Shown: positions 7,640 through 17,519, counted from the first letter of the stretch. The stretch: 64,000 nt of DNA from Colwellia sp. C1TZA3 (GCF_007954265.1 NZ_VOLS01000002.1:62001-126000); one strand, 5' to 3'. The notes: generated by a model from the letters alone, not told the origin. Made by a program: numbers and translations.

Positions 7640-9871
7640 TTATTTTGTTAATGGCAAGGTAATAATAACCTCAACGCCTTGTTGAGTTTGCTGGTTCACT
7701 GCTTTTATCGTGCCGCTATGAAATTGACAAATTAAGCGCGCAATATACAAGCCTAAGCCCAAATGGGGCTGTTCATTATTGTGTTTTTTCCTGATTGATA
7801 CCATAGAGTCAAACAGCTGTTCACTCATTTGTTCAGGCAATAACTCACCGTTGTTACTTATGGTTAAAGTGATCTGGTGATTATTACTGGCGACGCTAGC
7901 GGTAATTTTTTTATCGTCAGAAAACTCTACCGCATTGGCAATCACTTTATCTAATAACTGCGCTATATGTTCTGGTGAACCGAAAACTTGATGTTTTCCT
8001 GCTGGCATATCGCTAAATGAAAAATCTATCTTAGGGTAAATCAAGCGATAACCTTGCATGCATCCGTTGAAAACCTGACCTAAGTCGAAGACACTTTTGT
8101 CAGTATTTTGTAACATTTGCTCTATTCGGGTCGCTTCATTCATATTGGTTAAAATTAAGCTTAAACGTTCAATACCATGTTGAGCACGCACTAAATAAGG
8201 GTTTTCAATGGCGATTTCTTGGCTTTTATCGCTATTAGCTTGTGTTGCTGCGCTGATACTTTGTTGTTGCATGGCTAAGGTTTCTAACGAGGTTCGCACT
8301 ACGGCAATGGGCGTGCGCAATTCGTGCGATAAACGTGACGACATATTTTCTAAATAGTGATTATATTGACTCAGGCGATTAACGGCGGTGGAGAAACTAC
8401 GCGACAAATCACCAATTTCGTCATTGGTATTTGAGGTATCAACATTGCCACTGATGCGACCGTGTTCGTCAATCGCCATTTCAGCTTGATTACTTAAGGT
8501 TCTGATCCGATTTGAAATGCGCGAGGCAAACAAAAAGAATGCCAACGCGCCCAATAACATAATGGCCAGAATAGAACTAAAAAGCTTTTCAAGCGCTTGG
8601 TTTCTTAAGGTGCGAATGCCATTGGTGGTTTCCTCAACAATAACAGCACCTTTAACCTGTTCATCAATAAATATTGGGTAAGCGGCTGATAGCACCACCG
8701 CCTGTTGATCTGTGCTTAAACGCCACTGTGACATAGGCTCACCGGCTAAAGCACTTTTGATATGTTTGCCCGTGAGGTTTTCTGAGTCATAAAGTTGGTC
8801 GATAAAATTACTGGGCGGTTGCGTTAGTATCCTTTCATATAACGGTTTCAGTAGTTTATTTTCAAGGTGATGCCAGGTGGCTAATATAAAATTATCATTG
8901 GTATTATCAACACGTTTGTTATTAATGTTAACGCGCTTATTCCACACACCGCTGGCTTTTTTTATATTACCTGTGGTGGCCAATACACGATGATGTTGGT
9001 CGACCACCCAAATGCTAGAATTGGTATAACTCATGCCTTTAACAATGCGCTCAATTTCGGGCGAGGGTACTAAAATAGTACCTAAAGTGTTGGCAGAACT
9101 CGGGTCTGCTGAGCCTAGCGAGGCTTGAATGCTACCTAAGGGGCTATCAACGTCGTGCACCGCAAAAGCGATATTGTCGTTAAACTCAGTTAATGGCACA
9201 CGCACTTCAACATTATAACCTTGCGCGGTATTTCGCCAATGTCCTTGAATTTGCCTAGCAGGCTCAGGAATATCTGCCTTAATATCGGTAATACGATAAG
9301 CATCTATCCAGCCCGTAGTTTTATTGCTGATAATAAAGCGACTAAAAACACCTTGTGGATTAATAAAAGCCAGCTCTAAGTGGTCATTATTAATAATGCT
9401 GCGGGCATTGCTGTCACGATATATGACTTTGTCGTCAATCACCCCAAAGTATAAATACAAATACTGACCATAAGTGCCAACCGCTGCGGTAAAATTTATT
9501 GATAATTGTTCAGGTGTTAGTTGGCTATAAAGTTGGTTTTTTTGCTGGTAAAAGTGCGCTTTGTTAGCAAAGTCGGGCCAGTCTTGATTTAAACCGTCGA
9601 GTTGAATCGGTGCTGATAAGCCGTAGCTATATAGGTCTTTACCTTTCTCAACGCTAGGTAAAAAACTGGCTTGATTATTAAACAAGTTTGCTCGCTCATG
9701 CAGCGCGGTAGCAAGCGCTCTGGCTGTGCCGATAATGGTTTGCTCTTGGCCATAACGTAGGTATTTTTCCATTTCCCAAACATATTGATAACCAAACCAT
9801 GGAATGGTGAATAGAAAGCTCGAGAGTAACAGCAGCTTACTTCTTAAACCAAAACGCCATCTCATTGTCAT
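7640..9871 (-). CDS. pdsS: Pds-type (marine sortase system) sensor histidine kinase
   Basis: A 743-residue inner-membrane sensor kinase. TM1 is at residues 12-30. A long periplasmic region of about 400 residues follows, including a carbohydrate-binding-like stretch (DGLNQDWPDFANK ... HLELAFINPQG). TM2 is near 433-455, then HAMP. The HisKA motif SRLSHELRTP has the phospho-acceptor at H516, and a HATPase domain carries NAVEFSDD and HLGLGLYIA. The layout and the partners pdsR and pdsO fit the kinase of the proteobacterial dedicated sortase system. Its ATG lies 5 bases after the pdsR stop, so the two form an operon with the regulator first. No sortase is nearby, so the controlled target is uncertain. 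Confidence 0.8.
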   Translation of the reverse strand: MTMRWRFGLRSKLLLLSSFLFTIPWFGYQYVWEMEKYLRYGQEQTIIGTARALATALHERANLFNNQASFLPSVEKGKDLYSYGLSAPIQLDGLNQDWPDFANKAHFYQQKNQLYSQLTPEQLSINFTAAVGTYGQYLYLYFGVIDDKVIYRDSNARSIINNDHLELAFINPQGVFSRFIISNKTTGWIDAYRITDIKADIPEPARQIQGHWRNTAQGYNVEVRVPLTEFNDNIAFAVHDVDSPLGSIQASLGSADPSSANTLGTILVPSPEIERIVKGMSYTNSSIWVVDQHHRVLATTGNIKKASGVWNKRVNINNKRVDNTNDNFILATWHHLENKLLKPLYERILTQPPSNFIDQLYDSENLTGKHIKSALAGEPMSQWRLSTDQQAVVLSAAYPIFIDEQVKGAVIVEETTNGIRTLRNQALEKLFSSILAIMLLGALAFFLFASRISNRIRTLSNQAEMAIDEHGRISGNVDTSNTNDEIGDLSRSFSTAVNRLSQYNHYLENMSSRLSHELRTPIAVVRTSLETLAMQQQSISAATQANSDKSQEIAIENPYLVRAQHGIERLSLILTNMNEATRIEQMLQNTDKSVFDLGQVFNGCMQGYRLIYPKIDFSFSDMPAGKHQVFGSPEHIAQLLDKVIANAVEFSDDKKITASVASNNHQITLTISNNGELLPEQMSEQLFDSMVSIRKKHNNEQPHLGLGLYIARLICQFHSGTIKAVNQQTQQGVEVIITLPLTK

Positions 9872-9876
9872 TGTGC

Positions 9877-10590
9877 TTAGTTACCTGAGTTTTCTTTGGC
9901 GCTTTGGTTCCAGCGATAACCCATACCATAAACCGTTTCAATACAATTAAAGTCGCTATCGATATGAGTGAATTTTTTGCGCATACGCTTGATATGCGAA
10001 GTAATGGTTGAGTCATCAACATAGATGTTTGAGTCTTGCATTAACTGGCTACGATTTTTTACATGGCCGGGATGTTTAGCTAAGGCGTATAACATCCAAA
10101 ACTCAGTAATAGTTAAATCTACATTGTGCTCTTGCCATTGAATACTCATGCGCTGACTATCCACGGTTAACGGCCCAATAGTTAACATATAGTCGGCTTG
10201 TTGCGGTTTACCTAAGGCGTCTTGGCGACGAAATAGTGCGGCAATACGGGCAGACAAGTGCGGTAAGCTAATATCTTTGGTGAGATAATCATCAGCGCCA
10301 ATACGTAAGCCCGATACCGTATCAACGTCACTATCACGCGCGGTTAAAAAGATAATAGGCAAGCTTGTCGACTTGGATCGCAACCATTGGCATAACTCAA
10401 AGCCAGCATCATATTCGTGTTCAAGGCCAATATCTAAAATCGCTAAATGAGGTAAGCGTAGATTAAACGCTTGCATAGCACTTGCCTTATTAGCGTAGGT
10501 TTGTACTTGATAACCTTGTAGGCGCAGTACATCAGCATAGTTTTCTCTGATGGCGGCATCATCTTCAACAATAGCGATCCGTTTCGACAT
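9877..10590 (-). CDS. pdsR: Pds-type response regulator, OmpR family
   Basis: The receiver domain carries the acidic pair D10/D11, phospho-acceptor D53 (LAILDIG), T83 and K105. It is followed by a winged-helix DNA-binding domain (MSIQWQEHNVDLTITEFWMLYALAKHPG ... VDDSTITSHIKRMRKKF) ending YGMGYRW. At 237 residues it is a normal OmpR/PhoB-type regulator. It is transcribed with the kinase downstream and divergent from pdsO, whose promoter is probably its nearest target. The assignment to the marine sortase-system subfamily comes from these two neighbours and the overall resemblance. Confidence 0.85.
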   Translation of the reverse strand: MSKRIAIVEDDAAIRENYADVLRLQGYQVQTYANKASAMQAFNLRLPHLAILDIGLEHEYDAGFELCQWLRSKSTSLPIIFLTARDSDVDTVSGLRIGADDYLTKDISLPHLSARIAALFRRQDALGKPQQADYMLTIGPLTVDSQRMSIQWQEHNVDLTITEFWMLYALAKHPGHVKNRSQLMQDSNIYVDDSTITSHIKRMRKKFTHIDSDFNCIETVYGMGYRWNQSAKENSGN

Positions 10591-10847
10591 GGCTGTTGCT
10601 TATCCTTTATCTAGTTGTGGGTAAAATCTGGCTCAAATAATATCGAATAAACGCCACCGATGCTGCTAATTGTTGTCATTGCCATAATGTTGCCACATTT
10701 GCTCACTGAATTGCCATGTTTGTGGCCTTTAGTCGTCGTTTTTTTAAGCTTTAATAACACCATCAAAAACAAACAAGCGAATTAAGGGTTTAGTTCGCGA
10801 CTATCCATCAACTATTTATACCAACACTATTAATGAGAGACACGATT

Positions 10848-11690
10848 ATGACAAGACAATTAACTACAGCAAATAACCGCAGTGTAAGCAAAACTTCTCG
10901 AGCCAAAACATTGCTTAATGTTGCTTTAATTTCCGCCTTAACGGTCAGCCCCGTCTTTGCAAGTTCATATGAAAAAACAGCGCAAGATAAAGTGCAGCAA
11001 GATAATTCAGCACAATTGAAGGAAGAAATTGGCTTTGGCACAGGTATGGTTATTGGTGCTATTTTAGGTGGGCCTATTGGCGCATTTATCACTGGAGTCG
11101 CCGGTAATATGATTGCAAAAAACATCAATGCCACCGATAAAATTGAAAGTTTATCAACTGCCTATAGTGCAGAGAAACACAGTAGTGCAGTATCGTTAGC
11201 TCGCTACCAAAGCCAAATTGAGCAAGCAGAGCAAGGCTATCAAACTGAGTTATTAGCGCTAGAGCAAAACTATCAAGCGGCGAGTCAGTTACAAGCACAA
11301 AACTTATTAATGAGCTTACAGTTCTCTACTGGCTCAAGTGAAATTAAGTCACATTATCAAGCACAAATAGAAAGTTTAGCGCGCATTGTTCAACAATCAC
11401 CTAATTTGAGCTTAGATCTTTCTGGTTATACCGATAAACAAGGCAGTGATGAACTAAACCAAGCGCTTTCATTAGCGCGTATTAATGCGGTTAAAAATGC
11501 ACTGATTGAGCAAGGTGTTAAGGCTGAGCGCATTAGCTTATTTGCTTTTGGTGAACAGCAATCTGTGGTGGCATCATTAGATAAAGAGGTGAGTTTTTAT
11601 GATCGCCGTGTGGTTATCAAGTTAAAAAATACTGCGTTAGCAAATGATGCCATTAAGCAAAAAAACTCACAAACGGCGCAGAACTTTTAA
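10848..11690 (+). CDS. pdsO: Sortase-system-associated OmpA-like protein PdsO
   Basis: A secreted envelope protein of 280 residues. It has a signal peptide (LLNVALISALTVSPVFASS), a glycine-rich hydrophobic segment (FGTGMVIGAILGGPIGAFI), a coiled stretch (about residues 110-155) and a C-terminal OmpA/MotB peptidoglycan-binding domain (LDLSGYTDKQGSDELNQALSLARINAV ... FAFGE). This architecture is that of PdsO, a protein of proteobacterial sortase systems. The start at 10848 is chosen because GAGAG lies about 8 bases before it; an ATG at 10833 has no ribosome site. It is divergent from pdsR-pdsS. Confidence 0.85.
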   Translation: MTRQLTTANNRSVSKTSRAKTLLNVALISALTVSPVFASSYEKTAQDKVQQDNSAQLKEEIGFGTGMVIGAILGGPIGAFITGVAGNMIAKNINATDKIESLSTAYSAEKHSSAVSLARYQSQIEQAEQGYQTELLALEQNYQAASQLQAQNLLMSLQFSTGSSEIKSHYQAQIESLARIVQQSPNLSLDLSGYTDKQGSDELNQALSLARINAVKNALIEQGVKAERISLFAFGEQQSVVASLDKEVSFYDRRVVIKLKNTALANDAIKQKNSQTAQNF

Positions 11691-11857
11691 TGCTACATAT
11701 TTTAAGGTGTAAATTTTAAGGTGTAAACTTTATATTTTAATTCTGTATAAGAAGCTAAGAAAAATATAGTTTAAAAATAATTAAAACTAGCTGCAATAAC
11801 AAAAGTTAACCAACCCCAAGCATTAAATTTTTTGATAAAATTGGTTGAAATAAAAAT

Positions 11858-11886
11858 AAAAGCCAAGACGTCTTGTCTTGGCTTTT
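11858..11886. terminator. Bidirectional terminator between pdsO and the DoxX-like gene
   Basis: A nine-base stem AGCCAAGAC/GTCTTGGCT (11861-11869 with 11875-11883), flanked by AAA and TTT, stands between convergent genes. The rest of the 308-base gap (11691-11998) is AT-rich and shows nothing else recognisable. Confidence 0.85.
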
Positions 11887-11998
11887 GGTTTGGTTTTAAC
11901 TTAAATTTTAACTTAATATTTACGCTATAAAGTGAACAGAACAAGAGCTTTTGGCAGGCTTTATAATGAATAGTTACTAGGCATTCGTTATAAATAGG

Positions 11999-12424
11999 TT
12001 ACTTTCCTAAAGTAAATTTAGTATCAGCATCTCGAAGTAAATATAGCGCTGCACAAGCCGCTAACATAGGCCATGCGGCGAAAAACAATAAATTATTAAA
12101 GGCATCAATATACAGCGCGTAAGCTGATAACGTTGAACCCGCATGCATCAGAAAAATCAAACCGTAACTGAGGCGTTTTTTAATGCCAAATAAAAATGCG
12201 ATAACCAATATTAATTGTAGCGCACCTAAGCAATAAGCAATGATGTCATTAAAGCCGCTGATTTTATAAAAATGTTCGAAAATTTTAATACTATGAGCAG
12301 GGTTAACAAACTTATCTAGCGTCCAAACAAACATCACGATAAACACACCGAGCCGTAAAAATAGTAATGACCATTGCAAGTTGCTTTGTAAGTTTTTGTT
12401 GGTTAGGGGATCAGCTGTCGACAT
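11999..12424 (-). CDS. DoxX-like four-helix membrane protein
   Basis: A small integral membrane protein of 141 residues with four hydrophobic segments: SLLFLRLGVFIVMFVWTLDKF, IIAYCLGALQLILVIAFLFGI, LSYGLIFLMHAGSTLSAY and LLFFAAWPMLAACAALYLL. The first helix with R-LG and W-x2-DKF, and the GxxQ in helix 2, resemble the DoxX/SURF4 group, whose role is not well defined. AGGA lies a few bases before the ATG. The neighbours give no functional clue. Confidence 0.6.
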   Translation of the reverse strand: MSTADPLTNKNLQSNLQWSLLFLRLGVFIVMFVWTLDKFVNPAHSIKIFEHFYKISGFNDIIAYCLGALQLILVIAFLFGIKKRLSYGLIFLMHAGSTLSAYALYIDAFNNLLFFAAWPMLAACAALYLLRDADTKFTLGK

Positions 12425-12673
12425 ATAAATTCCTCAATTAAATAAAAGTGTTGATAACAATGTTAAAGACCGAGTAATCAAGCTTAAATTTCAATGTCAT
12501 GCTTTTTTAATGGCTTAAAGGTATTTGAAACACCATGATAATTGTCTAGATATTGTTTACAACCGGTAGATAAATGGAAACACCATGAGGTGTTGTTATG
12601 CTAATTTTTATCTAGCTCAGATTGATGGAGCAAATAATAAGGGATTAGCCTCATTATCTGCAACCATCGCATT

Positions 12674-12832
12674 ATACCAGTTCCATTAAGTTTGTGATCT
12701 TGTTGTGCGCAGGAAAAATAATTCAAGGTAAGGCGCTCGATTGAGCAATAGCTGGCTATTGGGAGTGAGAGCAACACAGCCTTGAGCTATTTTAACTAGT
12801 ACAAGTGAGCAATAACTTAATGGGATTGGTAT
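12674..12832. repeat. MITE-like 159-bp element, copy A
   Basis: The ends are imperfect inverted repeats: ATACCAGTTCCATTAAGT at the left, and the complement of ATACCAATCCCATTAAGT at the right (16 of 18 match). The centre is CAATAGC-TG-GCTATTG, so the whole unit can fold into one long imperfect hairpin. It encodes no protein. It is almost identical to copies at 23582 and 53707. It lies in the 418-base gap between the DoxX-like gene and the 3' end of dinG; the rest of that gap shows nothing recognised. Confidence 0.9.
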
Positions 12833-12842
12833 TAGTCATCTA

Positions 12843-14951
12843 CTATTCAATAACTCGCTTAAATGGCGGTAAAGAGTTTAATAAGTCTTTACCGTAACGT
12901 TTATTGACCACACGCCGGTCCATTAGCGTAACAACACCATAATCTTTTTCGTTTCTCAGTAGTCGTCCGGTAGCTTGAATCAGTTTTTTTGAGGTTTCAG
13001 GCACTGAGATAGACATAAACGGATTACCACCTTTAGCGGTAATGTATTCAGCTTGTGCTTCTTCTACTGGCGATGATGGCACTGAAAACGGTAGCTTGGT
13101 AATAATTACATTAGTGAGATAGTCGCCGGGTAAGTCCAAGCCTTCAGAAAAGCTTTGTGTGCCAAAAATAATGCTGTCTTCTTTTTTGTCACAAAGCGCT
13201 TTATGAGTTTCAATAATTTTTTGTCGAGACTGCTCACCTTGCACCAAAATACTGAGTTTGGTTTTTTCTCGCAGGGCGGTAACAACTTTGTCCATTTGCC
13301 AATAGGAGGAAAATAACACTAAGCTCGCTTTACCGCGTTTGATTTGTGCGGGCAATTTGGCAATTAATTCGTCAGTGAACTGATCCGCACTCGGCTCATA
13401 TTGCATTTTAGGCACAATCAGCTGCGCGTTGTTTTGATAATCAAAAGGTGAGTCAACTTTTTGATATTGGCTACCGTCATCAGTTCTTAAACCTGCTTGT
13501 CGGCGAAAATGATCGAATGAGTTCAAAGCGAGAATAGTGGCAGAGCACAACACTGCGCCCTCACATTTAGACCACAGCATATTTTCTAAGGTGAAACCCA
13601 CTTCAATAGGCGAACCGCTAATTAAATAGTCGCTACGTTTGCCTTCAATTTGCTCCAACCAACGCGCCATAGGGGCACCTTTGTCGCTATCAGTTTTGGC
13701 ATACATTTGCCATAAGGCATTAAAATTTTCTAAGCGTTGGATCATAAAGCCAGACTCGGCCAACAATGGCTCAGCTAAATACATTTGCGTATCGCCGTCT
13801 TTCACCGATTCCATTAGCAGGTTATAAAGCTTGTTTAAATGCGTCAAACATTTTTTAGAGCTCTGAGTTAAATCTTCTGCCCAATCTTTTAATGTTTGCG
13901 GAATAATGCCGTTTTCAAAACGAAATTGCAGTGGTTGGTTTTGCATCTGCTTACTATTTGTTACCGGTTGGTGAAAATAAAGGCTGCGATTATTATCGAT
14001 AAAGCTCAACACTTTTTGCATGTCAGCTAATATATCTTGGCAATCGTCAGCCATTTTTATTGAAGGAGAAATGGCACTATTTGAATTGATCAATTTTGCG
14101 ATTTTATCACCGGTTTCTTGCAGTTTACTAAGCCAGTCGATTGCGCCCTTAAGTGTGAGGTTTGCACTGGAGTGATCTCTGGTCACTTTTGGCAAGTGGT
14201 GCGCTTCATCAATAATATAAAAAGTATCTTCAGGAGCTGGTAATATTTTACCACCACCAAGTTCTAAATCAGCCAGCAGTAAACTATGATTAACTACTAA
14301 GACATCAGCAGCGTCCATGGTCTCTCTGGCTTGATGAAATGGACAATGACTATGCTCTGAGACATGCTTTAAGCAACTATGTTTATCGGCTTGTATTTGT
14401 TGCCAAATATGATGATTAACTGACTCTGGCCAAGCGTCAATATCACCAGGCCAAGCGTTGTCATTGAGCGCTTGGTGCATCTTATTTAAAGTGCGAATAT
14501 CACTTGCTTGAGGCTTTTCTGCGAAGGTAAAACCGGCTTGTGGACTGTCGTCATTCGCTACCGCTAGGGCGAGTTTCTGCCGACAAACATAACGTTGGCG
14601 TCCTTTTGCCAAAGTAAATTTAAAGTCTAAACCACTGTGTTTTTTCAAAAAAGGCAGATCCTTATCAACCAGTTGCTCTTGCAATGCTACGGTCGCGGTT
14701 GCGATACAGACTTTTTTGTTGCGACTTAACGCTAACGGAATCGAACCAAGTGCGTAAGCTAAAGACTTACCCGTACCTGTGCCCGCTTCAATAGTAATAA
14801 TTTTACGTACTTTGTCGTAATCACCCGCTAGCGTTTTGGCAATTTCAGCAATTAAAAAGGTTTGCTGTTTACGCGGATTAAAGTTAGTTAGGTTTTCACC
14901 TATGCTTTTATAGGAGGTTCTAATAACTTGTTTAATTTTATCGCTTAACAT
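12843..14951 (-). CDS. dinG: ATP-dependent DNA helicase DinG
   Basis: An XPD-like superfamily 2 helicase of 702 residues that acts 5'-3' and resolves R-loops and D-loops. The Walker A motif is AGTGTGKS (56-63), the DEAH box is IIDEAHHLP (about 247-255), and the C-terminal motifs are FGTQSFSEGLDLPG and QATGRLLRNEKDYG. The iron-sulphur domain has C123, C193 and C203, but the cysteine expected about five residues after C193 is absent: the spacer reads CLKHVSEHSHC. A LexA box in the gap with polB points to SOS control, as in E. coli. The copy A repeat begins right after the 3' end. Confidence 0.93.
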   Translation of the reverse strand: MLSDKIKQVIRTSYKSIGENLTNFNPRKQQTFLIAEIAKTLAGDYDKVRKIITIEAGTGTGKSLAYALGSIPLALSRNKKVCIATATVALQEQLVDKDLPFLKKHSGLDFKFTLAKGRQRYVCRQKLALAVANDDSPQAGFTFAEKPQASDIRTLNKMHQALNDNAWPGDIDAWPESVNHHIWQQIQADKHSCLKHVSEHSHCPFHQARETMDAADVLVVNHSLLLADLELGGGKILPAPEDTFYIIDEAHHLPKVTRDHSSANLTLKGAIDWLSKLQETGDKIAKLINSNSAISPSIKMADDCQDILADMQKVLSFIDNNRSLYFHQPVTNSKQMQNQPLQFRFENGIIPQTLKDWAEDLTQSSKKCLTHLNKLYNLLMESVKDGDTQMYLAEPLLAESGFMIQRLENFNALWQMYAKTDSDKGAPMARWLEQIEGKRSDYLISGSPIEVGFTLENMLWSKCEGAVLCSATILALNSFDHFRRQAGLRTDDGSQYQKVDSPFDYQNNAQLIVPKMQYEPSADQFTDELIAKLPAQIKRGKASLVLFSSYWQMDKVVTALREKTKLSILVQGEQSRQKIIETHKALCDKKEDSIIFGTQSFSEGLDLPGDYLTNVIITKLPFSVPSSPVEEAQAEYITAKGGNPFMSISVPETSKKLIQATGRLLRNEKDYGVVTLMDRRVVNKRYGKDLLNSLPPFKRVIE

Positions 14952-14992
14952 CGCGGCTGTAGTTTCCTATCGACAAAAGATGATTTACACTG

Positions 14993-15008
14993 CTGTATAT
15001 ATTAACAG
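14993..15008. promoter_or_regulatory. LexA (SOS) box shared by dinG and polB
   Basis: CTGTATATATTAACAG fits the gammaproteobacterial LexA consensus CTG-N10-CAG with its TATATAT core. It lies in the 83-base gap between divergent dinG and polB, both known SOS genes in E. coli, so one operator can repress both. Confidence 0.88.
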
Positions 15009-15034
15009 TTTGTCATTAACAATTAGAACCATTA

Positions 15035-17482
15035 ATGCAACTTTCTCCTGAAAAATTTGCTCAATCAGCACAATCGTCCGCTAGCAGCCGTGGTTTTCTG
15101 TTAACCCGAAATGCAGCAGATAGAAACAATCATATTGAAATTACCCTGTGGCTGAAAACGCCACAAGGGCCGGTGCAATTGATTATTGATAACGAGCGTG
15201 CTGTTTTTTTTGTTGAAGTCAGTGATGTAGAACATGCTAGAGAAGTTTTAGCTAAACAAGGTCTTAACCCTGATGAGATAAAAGCGCTTGCGCTGAAAGC
15301 CTTTAATCAAGCCGCAGTAGCAGCAGTGTATTTTTTAACTTTGCGTGATTTTTACCAAGCCCGCGCCGTGCTAAAGCAAAAGGGTATTAAATGTTATGAA
15401 GATGACATTCGCCCGGATGACCGCTTTTTAATGGAGCGCTTTATTACCGCAGATATCACCTTTGTTGGACAAGCGGTAAATTTAACTTTAGCCAACAATC
15501 AAGCTTACCAGCGCTTTGAGCAGGTTAAATGTAAAGGTATTGATAAAGCGCAACAAACAGAGCTTGAGCTTTCGAGTGTATCGCTTGATATTGAATGTTC
15601 CATGTCGGGTGACTTGTATTCTATCGGCCTATATAGCGAGCATTGTCAGCAGGTGTTGATGATTGCCAATGCAGACGAAATAGCCCGCGAGCAACAAGCT
15701 ACCAGTGTTATTGATATTGTCTGGCAGGCTAATGAACAAGAGTTATTAGTCAGCTTATTAGCTTGGTTCTCCCAACATGACCCGGATATTGTGATGGGTT
15801 GGAACGTGATCAATTTCGATTTTGCTTTATTGCAAAAGCGTTATGATTTACATGGACTTAAATTTAGCATTGGCCGAGACGGTAAAGCGCCTCATTGGCG
15901 TAAAAATCAAGCCAGTGAGCAAAAATTTATTGAAATTAGTGGCCGGGTAGTGCTCGATGGTATCGATTTATTAAAAAGTGCTACTTATAACTTTCCCAGT
16001 TTTTCACTTGATAATGTCGCGAATACCTTATTAGGTATTGGTAAGAAAGTTGACGATGTTGAGCACCGAATTCAGGAAATAACTGAAAACTTTCATCATG
16101 ATAAAACAGCGCTGGCGATTTATAATTTAGAAGATTGTCGCTTAGTGCTGTTAATTTTTCAACATACGCAGTTATTAGAATTTGCCATGCTCAGGGCGCA
16201 ATTAACGGGGTTAGCCATAGACAGAGTTGGTGGCTCGGTCGCCACGTTTACCAACTTATATCTGCCTAAATTACACCGTAGTGGTTATATTGCGCCCAAT
16301 ATGGGTGATGGCGATCAAGGCTTTGAATCACCGGGTGGCTTTGTCATGGACTCTACCCCTGGACTTTATCAAAACGTGTTGGTGCTAGATTTTAAAAGCT
16401 TATATCCCAGTATTATCCGCAGTTTTAATATTGACCCTATGGGCTTAATTGAAGGTTTAAAGTCGCCAGAAACAGCGATAGCAGGCTTTGATGGTGCCTA
16501 TTTTTCAAGAGAACAGCATTTTTTACCCGGTATTATCACTGAGCTTTGGCAAGAGCGTGATATCGCCAAAAAAGATAATAACGCCGCTTTGTCGCAAGCG
16601 ATAAAAATTATTATGAATTCATTTTATGGTGTTTTAGGCTCAACCGGCTGCCGATTTTTTGATCCTCGTCTATCTGGCTCCATCACTAAACGCAGCCATA
16701 GTATATTAAAAACCACTAAATCATGGATTGAAGCAAAAGGTTATCAAGTTATTTACGGCGACACTGACTCAATATTTGTTCATGCTGGTAATAATCAAAG
16801 CGCGGAGCACAGCAGGGCGCTTGGTAAAAATTTACAAGACTACATTAACCAAAAGTGGCAAAAGTTACTTAAAGAACAGTTTAATATTGTTAGTGAACTT
16901 GATATTGAATTTGAAACCCATTTTAGTCAATTTTTAATGCCCACCATTCGTGGCCAAGACATAGGGACAAAAAAACGCTACGCAGGTTTAGTGCAAAAAG
17001 GTGATGAACAACAACTTATTTTTAAAGGTTTAGAGAGTGTTCGTACCGACTGGACCGAGTTAGCCAAGCAATTTCAACGCACTTTGTATTTGAAAATTTT
17101 TAATGACGAACCGGTTGTCGATTACATCAAGCAAATGGTCGCCGACACCTTAGCTGGTAAGCATGATGATTTACTTTATTATCGTAAACGCTTGCGCAGA
17201 AAACTTGAGCTTTACGTTAAAAATGTGCCGCCACATGTTAGAGCAGCAAGGCTAGCCGATGAAATTTATAAACAACAGGGCAAAGCGCTTAAGTATCAAA
17301 ATAAAGGCTGGATTGAATATCTAATGACCATCAACGGCCCACAAGCGAAAGGTTGCCAGAGTGCAGCCTTGGACTATCAATTTTACATTGACCGACAATT
17401 ACTGGCGGTAGCCGATGCTATTTTACCCTTTATTAATACCAGTTTTGATGAAATTACCAATAGCCAAATGAATTTGTTTTAG
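15035..17482 (+). CDS. polB: DNA polymerase II
   Basis: A family B DNA polymerase of 815 residues used in damage-tolerant synthesis. The 3'-5' exonuclease motifs are SLDIECSM (Exo I), MGWNVINFDFALL (Exo II) and YNLEDC (Exo III). The polymerase motifs are DFKSLYPSII (A), KIIMNSFYGVLG (B) and YGDTDSIFV (C). All catalytic acidic residues are present, and the length is a little above the E. coli protein. No clear ribosome site precedes the ATG. A LexA box 27 bases upstream indicates SOS induction together with dinG. Confidence 0.96.
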   Translation: MQLSPEKFAQSAQSSASSRGFLLTRNAADRNNHIEITLWLKTPQGPVQLIIDNERAVFFVEVSDVEHAREVLAKQGLNPDEIKALALKAFNQAAVAAVYFLTLRDFYQARAVLKQKGIKCYEDDIRPDDRFLMERFITADITFVGQAVNLTLANNQAYQRFEQVKCKGIDKAQQTELELSSVSLDIECSMSGDLYSIGLYSEHCQQVLMIANADEIAREQQATSVIDIVWQANEQELLVSLLAWFSQHDPDIVMGWNVINFDFALLQKRYDLHGLKFSIGRDGKAPHWRKNQASEQKFIEISGRVVLDGIDLLKSATYNFPSFSLDNVANTLLGIGKKVDDVEHRIQEITENFHHDKTALAIYNLEDCRLVLLIFQHTQLLEFAMLRAQLTGLAIDRVGGSVATFTNLYLPKLHRSGYIAPNMGDGDQGFESPGGFVMDSTPGLYQNVLVLDFKSLYPSIIRSFNIDPMGLIEGLKSPETAIAGFDGAYFSREQHFLPGIITELWQERDIAKKDNNAALSQAIKIIMNSFYGVLGSTGCRFFDPRLSGSITKRSHSILKTTKSWIEAKGYQVIYGDTDSIFVHAGNNQSAEHSRALGKNLQDYINQKWQKLLKEQFNIVSELDIEFETHFSQFLMPTIRGQDIGTKKRYAGLVQKGDEQQLIFKGLESVRTDWTELAKQFQRTLYLKIFNDEPVVDYIKQMVADTLAGKHDDLLYYRKRLRRKLELYVKNVPPHVRAARLADEIYKQQGKALKYQNKGWIEYLMTINGPQAKGCQSAALDYQFYIDRQLLAVADAILPFINTSFDEITNSQMNLF

Positions 17483-17519
17483 CGCTAAAGCTGATACTTG
17501 AGCTAACGGTTAGAGTTAT

